NCBI RefSeq assembly: GCF_049341845.1
Contig: NZ_JBMPIT010000003.1
Coordinates: forward strand, 62,001-126,000
Length of the DNA stretch: 64,000 nucleotides
Direction: 5' to 3'
From: Curtobacterium guangdongense
GTDB taxonomy: Bacteria > Actinomycetota > Actinomycetes > Actinomycetales > Microbacteriaceae
Below, in pieces: positions 22,757 to 31,468 of this stretch (positions are counted from its first letter, which is position 1; each line of letters begins with the position of its first letter). The translations under genes were made by a program, and so were the position numbers. A model generated the notes under the pieces. It saw only the letters and a list, made by a program, of their open reading frames with translations, was not told the origin of the DNA and did not search any database.

Positions 22757-23197
22757 ATGCGAACGACATCGACCTCGATCGGCCTGACCGTCCTCCGCGT
22801 CGTCCTCGGCGTGGTGTTCATCGCCCACGGCGCGCAGAAGTTCGGGCAGGGCATCCCCGCCGTCGCCGACGGGTTCGCCGGCATGGGCGTCCCGCTGGCA
22901 TCGATCGCGGCGCCGTTGGTCGCCGGGCTCGAGCTCGTCGGCGGTGCGCTGCTCGTGCTCGGGGTGGCCACCAGGGTCGTCGGCGTGCTGCTCGCGGTCG
23001 ACATGGTCGTCGCGGGGTTCCTCGCACACGCGTCCGCCGGGTTCTTCTCGCAGGAGGGCGGGTTCGAGTACGTACTCGTCCTGGCCGCCGGTGCCCTCGC
23101 CGTGGCGCTGACCGGGCCGGGCCGCCTGTCCCTCGACGCCCTGGTGCTGCGGGCCTCGCGGCGTCGGCGTGGTGTCGCGGAGCCGTTGCCGGCGTAG
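22757..23197 (+). CDS. DoxX family membrane protein
   Basis: This four-TM protein has 146 residues. GLTVLRVVLGVVFIAHGAQK is the DoxX N-terminal signature, followed by GLELVGGALLVLGVATRVVG and AVDMVVAGFLAHASAGFF. The C-terminus is Arg-rich. DoxX proteins are linked to thiol or quinone redox balance in actinobacteria, but the exact reaction is not known. TACGGT (22744-22749) lies 7 bases before the ATG. Confidence 0.85.
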   Translation: MRTTSTSIGLTVLRVVLGVVFIAHGAQKFGQGIPAVADGFAGMGVPLASIAAPLVAGLELVGGALLVLGVATRVVGVLLAVDMVVAGFLAHASAGFFSQEGGFEYVLVLAAGALAVALTGPGRLSLDALVLRASRRRRGVAEPLPA

Positions 23198-23286
23198 TGG
23201 CGTCTTCCGCTCCCAGCCCTGCGCCCTCCGCCCGTTGTTTCGCGCTCAGCGACACTCCTCGCGGTCCCGCGTCCGAGAACCGTCGC

Positions 23287-24396
23287 TCAGCCCGTGAGCG
23301 CGTCCATCACCTGGCGCGCGATGAGCCGGCCGGCCCGGTTCGCCCCGATCGTCGACGCCTGGGGACCGTAGCCGGCGAGGAACAGCCGGGGCTCGTCCGC
23401 CGACCGCCCCTCCGCAATCACCACGCCACCGCCCGGTGTCCGGAGCCGCAGCGGTGCGAGGTGCCGGAGGTCCGCGCGGAAGCCCGTCGCCCAGATCACC
23501 GCGTCGGCGTGCACGTGCTCGCCCTCACGGGTGACCACCCCGTCCGGTTCCATCGCGACGAACACGGGTTCGGGGTGCAGGACTCCGCGGTCGATCCCCG
23601 CGCGGATGCGGCGTGACACCGGGACGCCCGTGCCGCTGACGATGCTCGGGAGGGTCTCCCCCGCCCGGGCCGCACGGTCCTGCTCGTCCACCGCGGCGAC
23701 CGCCGACTCCAGGTCGAGCCCGACCGTGTCGGCCCACTCCACCGGTCGACGGGTGAACCACCTCGTCGACCGCGCCACGCCGTCGAGCTCGAGCAGGAAG
23801 CCGATCGCGCTCGTCCCGCCGCCGACCACGACGACGTCCTGCCCGCGGAACTCGGACGCCGACCGGTACTCGGTCGTGTCGATCTGCCGCCCGCGGAAGG
23901 TGTCACGCCCCGGGTACCACGGGACGAAGGGCGTGCCCCACGTACCCGCCGCGGAGACGACCACGTCCGCCGTGATCCGGGCGACACGGCCGTCCGGCGT
24001 CCGCGTCGTCACGCACAGTCCGGTTCCCGCGCGGGTGACGCTCGTCACGGTGACCGGCCGTCGGACCTGGAGGTCGTAGTGCTGCTCGAACCGGCGGTAG
24101 TACTCGCCGACGACGTCGCGCGCGGGACGGGACCGATCGGCATCGTCGAATCGCAGCCCCATCGCCCGCATACCGGGGAGGTCGTGCACGCGGTGGGCCG
24201 ACCCGAGCCGGAGCGCTTCCCAGCGGTACTGCCACGCCCCGCCCGTGCTCGGCGCCCGGTCCAGGACGACCACGTCGCTCCCCGGCTGCAGACCGAGTCG
24301 GCGCAGGTGGTAGGCCACGGAGAGACCGGCCTGCCCCGCACCGATCACGACCACCCGGGCGTGCTGGTCGTCGGGGGTCGGTGTCAGGTCCGTCAT
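23287..24396 (-). CDS. Flavin-dependent monooxygenase / NAD(P)-binding oxidoreductase
   Basis: This FAD and NADPH enzyme has 369 residues. GAGQAG (19-24) is the FAD Rossmann motif, WRYRWEAL-like GGAWQYRWEALRL follows, and VVVGGGTSAIG is the second Rossmann motif for NADPH. FGWATG-type VIWATGFRADL sits near the C-terminus. It matches the CzcO/flavin-containing monooxygenase class. The typical BVMO fingerprint is not clearly complete, so the reaction (N-, S- or Baeyer-Villiger oxidation) is open. The start at MTDLTP is chosen as the nearest ATG before the FAD motif. An ATG 19 codons earlier is also in frame. Confidence 0.85.
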   Translation of the reverse strand: MTDLTPTPDDQHARVVVIGAGQAGLSVAYHLRRLGLQPGSDVVVLDRAPSTGGAWQYRWEALRLGSAHRVHDLPGMRAMGLRFDDADRSRPARDVVGEYYRRFEQHYDLQVRRPVTVTSVTRAGTGLCVTTRTPDGRVARITADVVVSAAGTWGTPFVPWYPGRDTFRGRQIDTTEYRSASEFRGQDVVVVGGGTSAIGFLLELDGVARSTRWFTRRPVEWADTVGLDLESAVAAVDEQDRAARAGETLPSIVSGTGVPVSRRIRAGIDRGVLHPEPVFVAMEPDGVVTREGEHVHADAVIWATGFRADLRHLAPLRLRTPGGGVVIAEGRSADEPRLFLAGYGPQASTIGANRAGRLIARQVMDALTG

Positions 24397-24557
24397 CACA
24401 TCCGATTCTGCTGGACGCGCGCACCGCTCGGCCATGTCCAGATAGGGGTACATGGTAGAGTGATCGGCAGATTTCCAACCACGAACCGTTCGGATTCTCC
24501 GGGTGATGACTCGTCTCCCGTAGCACCGGACACGAGCCGATCACGAGGGGGTCACGC

Positions 24558-24779
24558 ATGGGGCGCGGCCGTCAGAAGGCAAAGCACACCAAGGTCGCCC
24601 GGGAGCTGAAGTACTTCAGCCCGGAGACGAACTACGGTGCGCTCGAACGCGAGCTCTCCGCCGGGCACGACTCGGACGAGAACTCCTACGTCGACCGCTG
24701 GGCAGACCAATACGGGGATGACCAGCTCGAGGGCGACGACGAGTTCGAGCCCCAGCAGGACCAGAATAAGTCCGCCTGA
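24558..24779 (+). CDS. DUF3073 family protein
   Basis: This small, charged, soluble protein has 73 residues. MGRGRQKAKHTKVARELKYFSP is the hallmark of DUF3073, and the C-terminal half is very acidic (YGDDQLEGDDEFEPQQ). Location beside purM is common in Microbacteriaceae and related actinobacteria. The function is unknown. A GAGGGGG ribosome site precedes the ATG. A clear intrinsic terminator follows. Confidence 0.9.
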   Translation: MGRGRQKAKHTKVARELKYFSPETNYGALERELSAGHDSDENSYVDRWADQYGDDQLEGDDEFEPQQDQNKSA

Positions 24780-24794
24780 CCTCCTGGTCAGTCG

Positions 24795-24827
24795 ACGCCG
24801 CGCACCCTCCGGGGTGACGCGGCGTTT
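24795..24827 (+). terminator. Intrinsic terminator after DUF3073
   Basis: ACGCCGCG-CACCC pairs with GGGTG-A-CGCGGCGT around a 4-base loop and is followed by TTT. This is the most classical Rho-independent terminator in the window. Confidence 0.85.
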
Positions 24828-24847
24828 CCGCGTCCTCGCACTCCCCA

Positions 24848-24889
24848 GAACGACAGGGCCGCTGTCGTACGACAACGGCACTGTCGTTC
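24848..24889. repeat. Imperfect dyad with GTCGTACGAC core
   Basis: GAACGACAG and CTGTCGTTC form the outer arms, with CCG/CGG inside and a central GTCGTACGAC. It lies between the DUF3073 terminator and the purM end. The same GTCGTACGAC core occurs at 48360-48369. Confidence 0.5.
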
Positions 24890-24962
24890 CGAGTCGACAG
24901 AAGGATCGCGATCGGCAGAGCGACCACGTCGAGTCGCGACCCGGCGACGAGCCCGCGCGGAC

Positions 24963-26057
24963 TCAGCCGGCGTAGCTCCCCACGAGCCGCACGGCGCCGC
25001 CGTCGACGCCCTTCGCCCCCTGCTCGAACCCGTCGAGGTCCCGCGCGGACATCGACACCGTGCCGACCTGCCACGACGCGAGCCCGGCCGTCCCGAGCGC
25101 GTCGACGACCGCCGCAGCAGCCGATGCGGACACGACCGCGAACATGCCGATGCCGAGGTTCCACGTGCTCTCGGTGTCCTCGATCGGCGTCCCCGCCATG
25201 GAGGCGAGCACACGGAACACGGGGAGGGGCTCCCACGTCGCACGATCGACCTCGACCCAGGAGCCGACGGGCAGCACGCGCGCCAGGTTCGCCGCGATGC
25301 CACCACCGGTCACGTGCGAGAGCGAGTGGACCGCGCCGTCACTCGAGGAGATCACGGAGAGCAGCGGGGAGGTGTACAGCCGGGTCGGCTCGAGCAGCGC
25401 CTCACCCACGAGCCCGCCGAACTCCGGCAGCGAGTCGGTGTACCCGACCCCGCGCGTCGAGAGGATGTGCCGGACGAGCGAGTACCCGTTCGAGTGCAGC
25501 CCGGAGGACGCGATCGCCAGGACGACGTCCCCGTCCTGCACCAGCGGAGCACCGAGCACGGCGGACGCCTCGACGGCACCTACCGCCGCGCCCGCGACGT
25601 CGTAGTCGTCCGGCCCGAGCAGCCCGGGGTGCTCAGCGGTCTCGCCGCCGACCAGCGCGGTGCCGGTCTCGGCGCAGCCGCGAGCGATCCCGGCGACGAT
25701 GTCCGCGATCCGGGACGGCACGACCCGACCGCACGCGATGTAGTCGGTCATGAACATCGGCTTCGCACCGACCACGACGATGTCGTCGACGACCATGCCG
25801 ACGAGGTCCTGGCCGATGGTGTCGTGCTTGTCGATCGCCTGCGCGATGGCGACCTTCGTGCCGACGCCGTCGGTCGAGGTCGCGAGCAGCGGCCGTGAGA
25901 AGTCCTTCAGGAACGACACGTCGTAGAGCCCGGCGAACCCACCGACACCACCCAGGACCGAGTCGTTGTGCGTCGCTGCGACTGCGGACTTCATCAGCTC
26001 GACGGCCAGATCACCTGCGGCGGTGTCGACCCCGGCCTCTGCGTACGGGTTGGGCAT
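24963..26057 (-). CDS. purM: Phosphoribosylformylglycinamidine cyclo-ligase (AIR synthetase)
   Basis: This purine enzyme of 364 residues converts FGAM plus ATP to AIR, the fifth step of IMP synthesis. It has the family hallmarks: LLATSTDGVGTKVAIAQ (ATP/phosphate loop), DLVGMVVDDIVVVGAKP, ALVGGETAEHPG and SHVTGGGIAANLARVLP. The ATG (MPNPYAEAGVD) has a perfect GGAGG 7 bases upstream. It is divergent from purF across 72 bases, so one control region could serve both. Confidence 0.97.
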   Translation of the reverse strand: MPNPYAEAGVDTAAGDLAVELMKSAVAATHNDSVLGGVGGFAGLYDVSFLKDFSRPLLATSTDGVGTKVAIAQAIDKHDTIGQDLVGMVVDDIVVVGAKPMFMTDYIACGRVVPSRIADIVAGIARGCAETGTALVGGETAEHPGLLGPDDYDVAGAAVGAVEASAVLGAPLVQDGDVVLAIASSGLHSNGYSLVRHILSTRGVGYTDSLPEFGGLVGEALLEPTRLYTSPLLSVISSSDGAVHSLSHVTGGGIAANLARVLPVGSWVEVDRATWEPLPVFRVLASMAGTPIEDTESTWNLGIGMFAVVSASAAAAVVDALGTAGLASWQVGTVSMSARDLDGFEQGAKGVDGGAVRLVGSYAG

Positions 26058-26129
26058 GCGGAGTCCTCCGTCGTGGCATGGCAGACTTGTTCGGTACCAC
26101 CCGATTCTACGGTCTGGAGCACACCGCGA
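26058..26129. promoter_or_regulatory. Shared purM-purF control region
   Basis: Both divergent purine genes start from this 72-base gap. TACGGT (plus, about 26109) and TAGAAT (minus) are possible -10 hexamers. I see no PurR-type CGAA box. Both genes therefore seem to be leadered with ordinary promoters, but the exact elements are weak calls. Confidence 0.35.
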
Positions 26130-27587
26130 ATGTGCGGCATCGTCGGCCTCGTTGCGCAGGGGCCTGCTAATCAATCCATCTACGACGCTCTGCTCCTCCT
26201 GCAACACCGGGGACAGGACTCGACGGGCATCGCCACGGTCGAGGGTCACATCCACCACATGCACAAGACCCGCGGGCACGTCCGCGAGTCCTTCCGCACC
26301 CGTGACATGCGTGCCCTCCTCGGCACCATGGGGCTCGGCCACGTCCGGTACGCCACGAAGGGTGCCGCCAGCAACGAGGAAGAGGCGCAGCCGTTCTACG
26401 TGAACGCTCCCTACGGCATCGTCCTCGTCCACAACGGCAACCTGACGAACACGCGGGAACTCACGCGTGAACTCTTCGACATCGACCGCCGGCACCTCAA
26501 CACGAGCTCGGACACCGAGCTCCTGGTGAACGTCCTGGCGCACGAGCTCCAGGGACAGGTGCGCGGCGCCGACCTCGACCCCGGCCAGGTGTTCGACGCC
26601 GTCGAGCGCGTGCACCAGCGTGTGGAGGGCTCGTACGCCGCCATCGCGACGATCGCCGGGCACGGACTGCTCGCCTTCCGCGACCCGTTCGGCATCCGCC
26701 CGCTGATCCTCGGCCACAAGTTCGACGACGCCGGCAAGTCCGAGTGGGTCGTCGCGTCCGAGTCCCTCGTGCTGGAGTCCGGCGGGTACGACATCGTCCG
26801 CGACGTCGCTCCCGGCGAGGCGATCTTCGTCGAGATGGACGGCACGATGCACGCCCGCCAGTGCGCGGCGAACCCGCGCCTGGTCCCGTGCTCGTTCGAG
26901 TACGTCTACCTGGCGCGGCCGGACTCGGTGATGAACGGCATCTCCGTGTACGACGCCCGCCTGCGTCTCGGCAACCGCCTGGCGGACACGATCGCGCAGT
27001 ACGCCCCGACCGGCGACATCGACGTCGTGATGCCGATCCCGGACTCGAGCCGCCCCGCAGCGATGCAGGTCGCTCAGAAGCTCGGCATCGAGTACCGCGA
27101 GGGCTTCTACAAGAACCGCTACGTCGGCCGGACGTTCATCATGCCCGGGCAGGCGGAGCGCAAGCGGTCCGTGCGCCAGAAGCTGAACGCGATGTCGTCC
27201 GAGTTCAAGGGCAAGAACATCCTCATCGTCGACGACTCCATCGTGCGCGGCACGACGAGCAAGGAGATCGTCGAGATGGCCCGCGCCGCCGGTGCGAACG
27301 AGGTCACCTTCACCTCCGCCGCTCCCCCGGTGCGCTACCCGCACGTGTACGGCATCAACATGCCGACCCGCGCGGAACTCATCGCGCACGACCGGAAGAT
27401 CCCCGAGATCAACCGGGTGCTCGGCAGCGACCACCTGATCTACCAGGAAATCGGCGACATGCGGGACGCCATCATCGAGGGCTCCGACGTCACCGACCTC
27501 GAGATGAGCTGCTTCACCGGCGAGTACGTCACCGGAACGGTGAGCCCGGAGTACCTGTCCTGGGTCGAGGCGAACCAGCTCAGCTGA
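26130..27587 (+). CDS. purF: Amidophosphoribosyltransferase
   Basis: This is the first committed enzyme of purine synthesis: PRPP plus glutamine give phosphoribosylamine. It has 485 residues. Met removal exposes the catalytic Cys2 (MCGIVGLVAQ), so no long propeptide is present. The Ntn glutaminase domain spans about 2-235 (RYATKGA, HNGNLTN, SDTELL). The PRTase domain follows with ILIVDDSIVRGTTS. The ATG at 26130 is fixed by Cys2. A 48-bp family B palindrome follows the stop. Confidence 0.97.
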   Translation: MCGIVGLVAQGPANQSIYDALLLLQHRGQDSTGIATVEGHIHHMHKTRGHVRESFRTRDMRALLGTMGLGHVRYATKGAASNEEEAQPFYVNAPYGIVLVHNGNLTNTRELTRELFDIDRRHLNTSSDTELLVNVLAHELQGQVRGADLDPGQVFDAVERVHQRVEGSYAAIATIAGHGLLAFRDPFGIRPLILGHKFDDAGKSEWVVASESLVLESGGYDIVRDVAPGEAIFVEMDGTMHARQCAANPRLVPCSFEYVYLARPDSVMNGISVYDARLRLGNRLADTIAQYAPTGDIDVVMPIPDSSRPAAMQVAQKLGIEYREGFYKNRYVGRTFIMPGQAERKRSVRQKLNAMSSEFKGKNILIVDDSIVRGTTSKEIVEMARAAGANEVTFTSAAPPVRYPHVYGINMPTRAELIAHDRKIPEINRVLGSDHLIYQEIGDMRDAIIEGSDVTDLEMSCFTGEYVTGTVSPEYLSWVEANQLS

Positions 27588-27609
27588 TCCGGCGGCTCAC
27601 GCCACCACA

Positions 27610-27657
27610 GACGGACGGGAGGCCGGGTGCCAGCTGGCACCGGGCCTCCCGTCCGTC
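27610..27657. terminator. 48-bp palindrome after purF (family B)
   Basis: It has the same sequence as the 5543-5590 palindrome with one mismatched pair. It lies 22 bases after the purF stop and 10 bases beyond the stop of the convergent membrane-protein gene, so it can serve both. Confidence 0.75.
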
Positions 27658-27667
27658 AGTGGGCGCG

Positions 27668-28063
27668 TCAGCGCGCGTGGTCGCCGTGGTCCTCGATCTC
27701 GCCCTCCACCGTCTCCGGGGGCATCTCCACCTCGACGCGCTCCGCGGTGAGCCGCGCCGCGCGGCGGGAGAGCACGCGGTCGAGGACGATCGCGACGAGC
27801 GCACCGACGAACCCGCCGATGGCGACACCCCAGAGGCCGAAGTACCCCACCAGGCTCCCGAAGCTCTGCGTCTCGCCCTTGTCGCCACGGTCGAGGTTCA
27901 TGGTGAGCGAGATCACGATCAACGTGACGACGAAGCCGAGGAGCGCTCCACCGACGATGAAGACGCCGAACTTCGGGGCGCGTCGGATGGTGACCTCGTC
28001 GGAGGAGGAGACGGTGCCGGGCGTCGGAACCGGAGCGTCGTCGGGTCGATCGGTGTTGCTCAC
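27668..28063 (-). CDS. Two-TM membrane protein, unknown function
   Basis: This protein has 131 residues and a GTG start. The N-terminal 28 residues are polar. TM1 is at about 31-53 (KFGVFIVGGALLGFVVTLIVI) and TM2 at about 70-95 (GYFGLWGVAIGGFVGALVAIVL). The cytosolic tail is acidic and His-containing. The same arrangement next to purF seems common in this group, but no function is known to me. GACAAT at 28070-28075, 6 bases before the GTG, suggests a leaderless start. Confidence 0.65.
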   Translation of the reverse strand: MSNTDRPDDAPVPTPGTVSSSDEVTIRRAPKFGVFIVGGALLGFVVTLIVISLTMNLDRGDKGETQSFGSLVGYFGLWGVAIGGFVGALVAIVLDRVLSRRAARLTAERVEVEMPPETVEGEIEDHGDHAR

Positions 28064-28171
28064 GAGTCCATTGTCCCCCACTGTGGGACGTGCTCCGGCC
28101 TGTGCTCGCGTGCGGATCCGCGAGAGGATGGAGCGGGGCGAGTGGTATCCCACGGGTGGAGGTGACGCTGG

Positions 28172-30772
28172 GTGAACGGATCGACGGCGGCTGACCGACA
28201 CCCGAGCGTCCCGGCGCGCATCTCGTGGCCGATCGCGCAGCGGCGGGAAGAGGACCGCGCCGTCGCCGTCGTCGCCGAACACGGCTGCAGCGTCGCCCTC
28301 GTCGGTGCTCCGGGGCTCGGGAAGAGCACCGCTGCCGCACGCGTGACCGACCGGGTCGCCCGACGGGACGCCAGCGGCAGGACGCTCGTCGTGCCCATCA
28401 CCGCCGTGGCGACCGGGGCCACGATGCCGTTCGGCGCCGTGTCCGAGCGCCTCGGCGAACTCCCGGCGGAGCTCCTCGCGGACGAGGCGGGCGCCGAACA
28501 ACGACTGCGCGAAGCGGCGGACCTCGCCGACCGAGACCTGCTGCTGCGGGTGGACGACGCCGACCACCTCGACGCGATCTCCGCCAGGTACGTCGCGTGG
28601 CTCGTGCGGAACCAGGGCGCCAGGATCGTGCTCACCTGCCGCGACTTCACGGCGCTCGCCGAGCCGCTCCGCGCGCTGTGGCAGGACGACGTCCTCGAGC
28701 GGATCGACCTCGACCCGCTCGACCTCCACGACACCGCGGCGCTCATCGGCCAGGCGCTGCAGGCCCCGCTCGAGTCGGCCTCGGTCGAACGGGTCCACCG
28801 TGCGACCGCGGGCAACCCGCTCTACCTCCGGGAGGTCGTGCGTGCCGCGCTGACGTCGGGAGCCCTCGAGCACACGGCGTCCGGGTGGTACTGGCGCGGG
28901 CGCATCACCGCGTCCAACAGCCTCGCCGACATGTACCGCACGGAGCTCGGCGCACTGCCGGAGGACCTCCGCGACGTCGTCGACATCGTCGCCCTCGCCG
29001 ATCCGATCCCGCTTTCTCGACTGCTCGGACTGGTGAGCGGCGGCGACGTCGACCGGGTCGTGGCACTCGGACTCGTCCGGATCGACTCGCTCGACGAGGG
29101 CGCCCCCGCGGTCCGGCCGTCACACCCCCTCGTCGGCGAGGTCGTGCGGTCCCTGGTGCCCGTCGCGCGCCGGACGAAGCTGTTCGCCCGGGCCAACGCC
29201 TTCCGCGCGGACCTCGACTCCGGGGCGCTGCCGGCCGCTCGACTCCGGGCTGCGCTGTGGGCGATCGAGTGCGGGGTGCTGCCGCCGGTGCCGCAGCTGC
29301 TCGACGCGGCGCACGTTGCCGTGCGGCTGCAGGAGCTCGAGAGTGCGGTCGCCCTGGCCACCGCCGCGCTCCGGGCCGAGCTCTCGCCGACCCAACGGGT
29401 CGCCGCGCTCTGCCTTCGGTCGCTCGCCCAGGGCTACAGCGAGGGGCGGGAGGCCGGACGCGCCGACGCCGAGGCGGCGTGGGCGATCGCTACGCGCGGC
29501 GGCGGCGATGCCGGTCCCGCGGCTTCCGTCGCCGTCGACGACGACGCCGTCATCGAGGCGTGCGAGACGCTCGCGAACATCCGGCAGTTCCACGACGACG
29601 ACACCCTGGCGGCCGTCGCCCTGACCGACGTCGCGATCGGGATCGTCGGTCCCGAGGCCGCCGAACGACTCCGCCTGCTCCGACTGTCGCACCTCGGCTG
29701 GGGCGGTCGGTTCGGGGAGATCCGTGCCGAGATCGAGCGCTCCGGGATCGTCGACGCCCCGACCGTGCCGATGTCGTTCCTCTGCCTCGCACCGTGCGCC
29801 GTGATGGCGCTGGCCACGGCCGGCCGGCTCGACGACGCGATGCGCCTCGGCACGGCGGCGCTGACGACCGCGACCGCACACATCGAAGAGGCCCCGTGGA
29901 GCGTGGGCGAACTGATGTCCGTGCTGCACCAGGTCCAGGTCTGGCGGGGCGACATGGAGGGCCTCATCACCCAGGTCTCGCTCAACCGGTCGAGCCCGTT
30001 CCTGAAGTACGACTTCACCCTCGAGCTCATCGGTGCCGGCAACCTCGCGATCGGGCAGCGCCGCTGGGACGACGCGATCACGGCGTTCTCGGCCGCGTGC
30101 GAGCGGTACGCGGTGGCGGACCACGGTGGCTTCGCCGCTTACCCCTGGGCGCGACTCGCGATGGCGTACGCCTTCTCGGGCCGGGCGGAGGAGGCGAACG
30201 CCGCACTCGAGCACGCCCGAGCGACCCCGCCCCGGGCGATGCGCATCACCGGCGACCAGATCGCGACGACCATCTGCTGGACCGAGGCGGTGCTCGGCAA
30301 CCCCGCGGGGCTCCGGCACGCCGACGAGCTGTCGGACCGAGCGGCTGCGAGCGGGGCGTGGATGCACGTCCTGTACGCGCAGACACTGCACTACACGATG
30401 GACATGCTGAACGGGCGGGACTCCACCGCGTCGCTCGACCGCATGCGCGAGGCCGCGAGCCGTGTCGACGGCCCGCTCGCCATCGCGATCGTCGAGTACG
30501 CGGACGCCATCCGGTCGCGGGACCGAACGCGGATCGCCGACGCGCAAGCGGTGCTCGCGACGCACGGCATGGCCGTCACGGCGGGTCGGGCGCAGCGTCC
30601 GCCGCTCACCCACCGCGAGTACGAGGTCGCTGCACTGGCTGCCCAGGGGCTCTCGAACCGGCGGATCGCCGAGCAGCTCGGGTTGTCGGTCCGGACGATC
30701 GACGCGCACCTGTCGCGCGTGTTCGCCAAGTGGGACCTGCACGCGCGGTCGGAGCTCGCCGAGCTGCTCTGA
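28172..30772 (+). CDS. LuxR-family transcriptional regulator with AAA ATPase domain (LAL type)
   Basis: This large regulator has 866 residues. The Walker A motif GAPGLGKST is at 45-53 and a Walker B-like LLLRVDDADHLD near 125-136. A long helical TPR-like middle part spans about 330-780. The C-terminal LuxR HTH reads LTHREYEVAALAAQGLSNRR and SVRTIDAHLSRVFAKWDLH. This is the MalT/LAL (STAND) layout, in which ATP binding and an inducer trigger DNA binding. The GTG start has GGAGG 9 bases upstream. The inducer and regulon are unknown. It is flanked by purine genes with no obvious link. Confidence 0.9.
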   Translation: MNGSTAADRHPSVPARISWPIAQRREEDRAVAVVAEHGCSVALVGAPGLGKSTAAARVTDRVARRDASGRTLVVPITAVATGATMPFGAVSERLGELPAELLADEAGAEQRLREAADLADRDLLLRVDDADHLDAISARYVAWLVRNQGARIVLTCRDFTALAEPLRALWQDDVLERIDLDPLDLHDTAALIGQALQAPLESASVERVHRATAGNPLYLREVVRAALTSGALEHTASGWYWRGRITASNSLADMYRTELGALPEDLRDVVDIVALADPIPLSRLLGLVSGGDVDRVVALGLVRIDSLDEGAPAVRPSHPLVGEVVRSLVPVARRTKLFARANAFRADLDSGALPAARLRAALWAIECGVLPPVPQLLDAAHVAVRLQELESAVALATAALRAELSPTQRVAALCLRSLAQGYSEGREAGRADAEAAWAIATRGGGDAGPAASVAVDDDAVIEACETLANIRQFHDDDTLAAVALTDVAIGIVGPEAAERLRLLRLSHLGWGGRFGEIRAEIERSGIVDAPTVPMSFLCLAPCAVMALATAGRLDDAMRLGTAALTTATAHIEEAPWSVGELMSVLHQVQVWRGDMEGLITQVSLNRSSPFLKYDFTLELIGAGNLAIGQRRWDDAITAFSAACERYAVADHGGFAAYPWARLAMAYAFSGRAEEANAALEHARATPPRAMRITGDQIATTICWTEAVLGNPAGLRHADELSDRAAASGAWMHVLYAQTLHYTMDMLNGRDSTASLDRMREAASRVDGPLAIAIVEYADAIRSRDRTRIADAQAVLATHGMAVTAGRAQRPPLTHREYEVAALAAQGLSNRRIAEQLGLSVRTIDAHLSRVFAKWDLHARSELAELL

Positions 30773-30906
30773 ACCGGGCTGCTCCGGACTCACCGAGTTG
30801 CGCTGATGCGCGCTCTACGGGCCGGGAACCGCAGTTCCGTTGCGGAATGCAGCACGCCACGCCGAATGAGCCACACGAAGGGCCGGACATCGCGTACGGT
30901 GGTCGC

Positions 30907-30952
30907 TGTCGCCGGGTTCGGACCCGTTCGGGTCGGGTCCGAATCCCGGCGA
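30907..30952. repeat. Hairpin in the LuxR/SCP convergent gap
   Basis: The outer stem GTCGCCGGG/CCCGGCGAC extends inward through TTCGGACCC/GGGTCCGAA with a one-base bulge, around a short CGTTC loop. It has no T-tract. The 276-base gap holds no ORF that I trust. Confidence 0.6.
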
Positions 30953-30994
30953 CTTCAACTCGGTTCCTACGCTACGTGCCCGGGTCTCGGTGCC

Positions 30995-31023
30995 GCATCG
31001 GTAGGTACTACCTAATTCGATGC
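30995..31023. promoter_or_regulatory. Composite dyad TAGGTACTACCTA
   Basis: A perfect 13-base dyad TAGGTACTACCTA is nested in an outer GCATCG/CGATGC pair. It lies between two convergent gene ends, an odd place for an operator. It could be a protein site, a small RNA element or an integration site. Confidence 0.4.
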
Positions 31024-31048
31024 CGATCGGTATGCGTCCGGCGTGTCG

Positions 31049-31411
31049 TCAGACGCCGGTGCGCACCGGCAGGTAGGCCGTGAGGTCCGCCCGAGCGCCC
31101 GACGCACTCGCCCGCGCTGCCGAGACCGCCTCGGTCCAGGTCAGCGTGCCCGTCGCCAGCGCGATCCACGTCGCCGCGTCGGTCTCGACCACGTTCGGCG
31201 GGGTCCCGCGTGTGTGCCGCGGACCCGGCACCGCCTGCACGGCTGCGAACGGCGGGACCCGCACCTCGACGCTGTTCCCCGGGACGTCCTCGGCGAGGCG
31301 CTGGAGCGTCCACCTGACCGCCGTCGCCGTCGTCGGCCGGTCCGTCGCACCGGCGAGCACGGCCCGGAGCGCCTCGGCCCCCTCGGCGTCGTCGATGGTC
31401 CTGCTCGGCAT
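31049..31411 (-). CDS. Sterol carrier family protein (bacterial SCP-like)
   Basis: This small soluble protein has 120 residues. The stretch TAVRWTLQRLAEDVPGNSVEVRVPPFAAVQ followed by HTRGTPPNVVETDAATWIALATGTLTWTEA is the bacterial SCP-orthologue pattern. It lies divergently from purD, an arrangement common in related actinobacteria. Its ligand is unknown. The ATG at 31411 lies 6 bases after TAGCCT (31418-31423) and is preferred to the GTG two codons upstream. Confidence 0.75.
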   Translation of the reverse strand: MPSRTIDDAEGAEALRAVLAGATDRPTTATAVRWTLQRLAEDVPGNSVEVRVPPFAAVQAVPGPRHTRGTPPNVVETDAATWIALATGTLTWTEAVSAARASASGARADLTAYLPVRTGV

Positions 31412-31468
31412 GTCCACAGGCTAGCCGGTGCATCGCGAGGCGGTGGTCCGGCTCGGTAGGGTGATCGG

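Noticed and set aside
24963..27434. An 823-codon frame fusing purM to upstream sequence
   Set aside because: The extra part is antisense to purF. The purM start with GGAGG at 26057 is clear.
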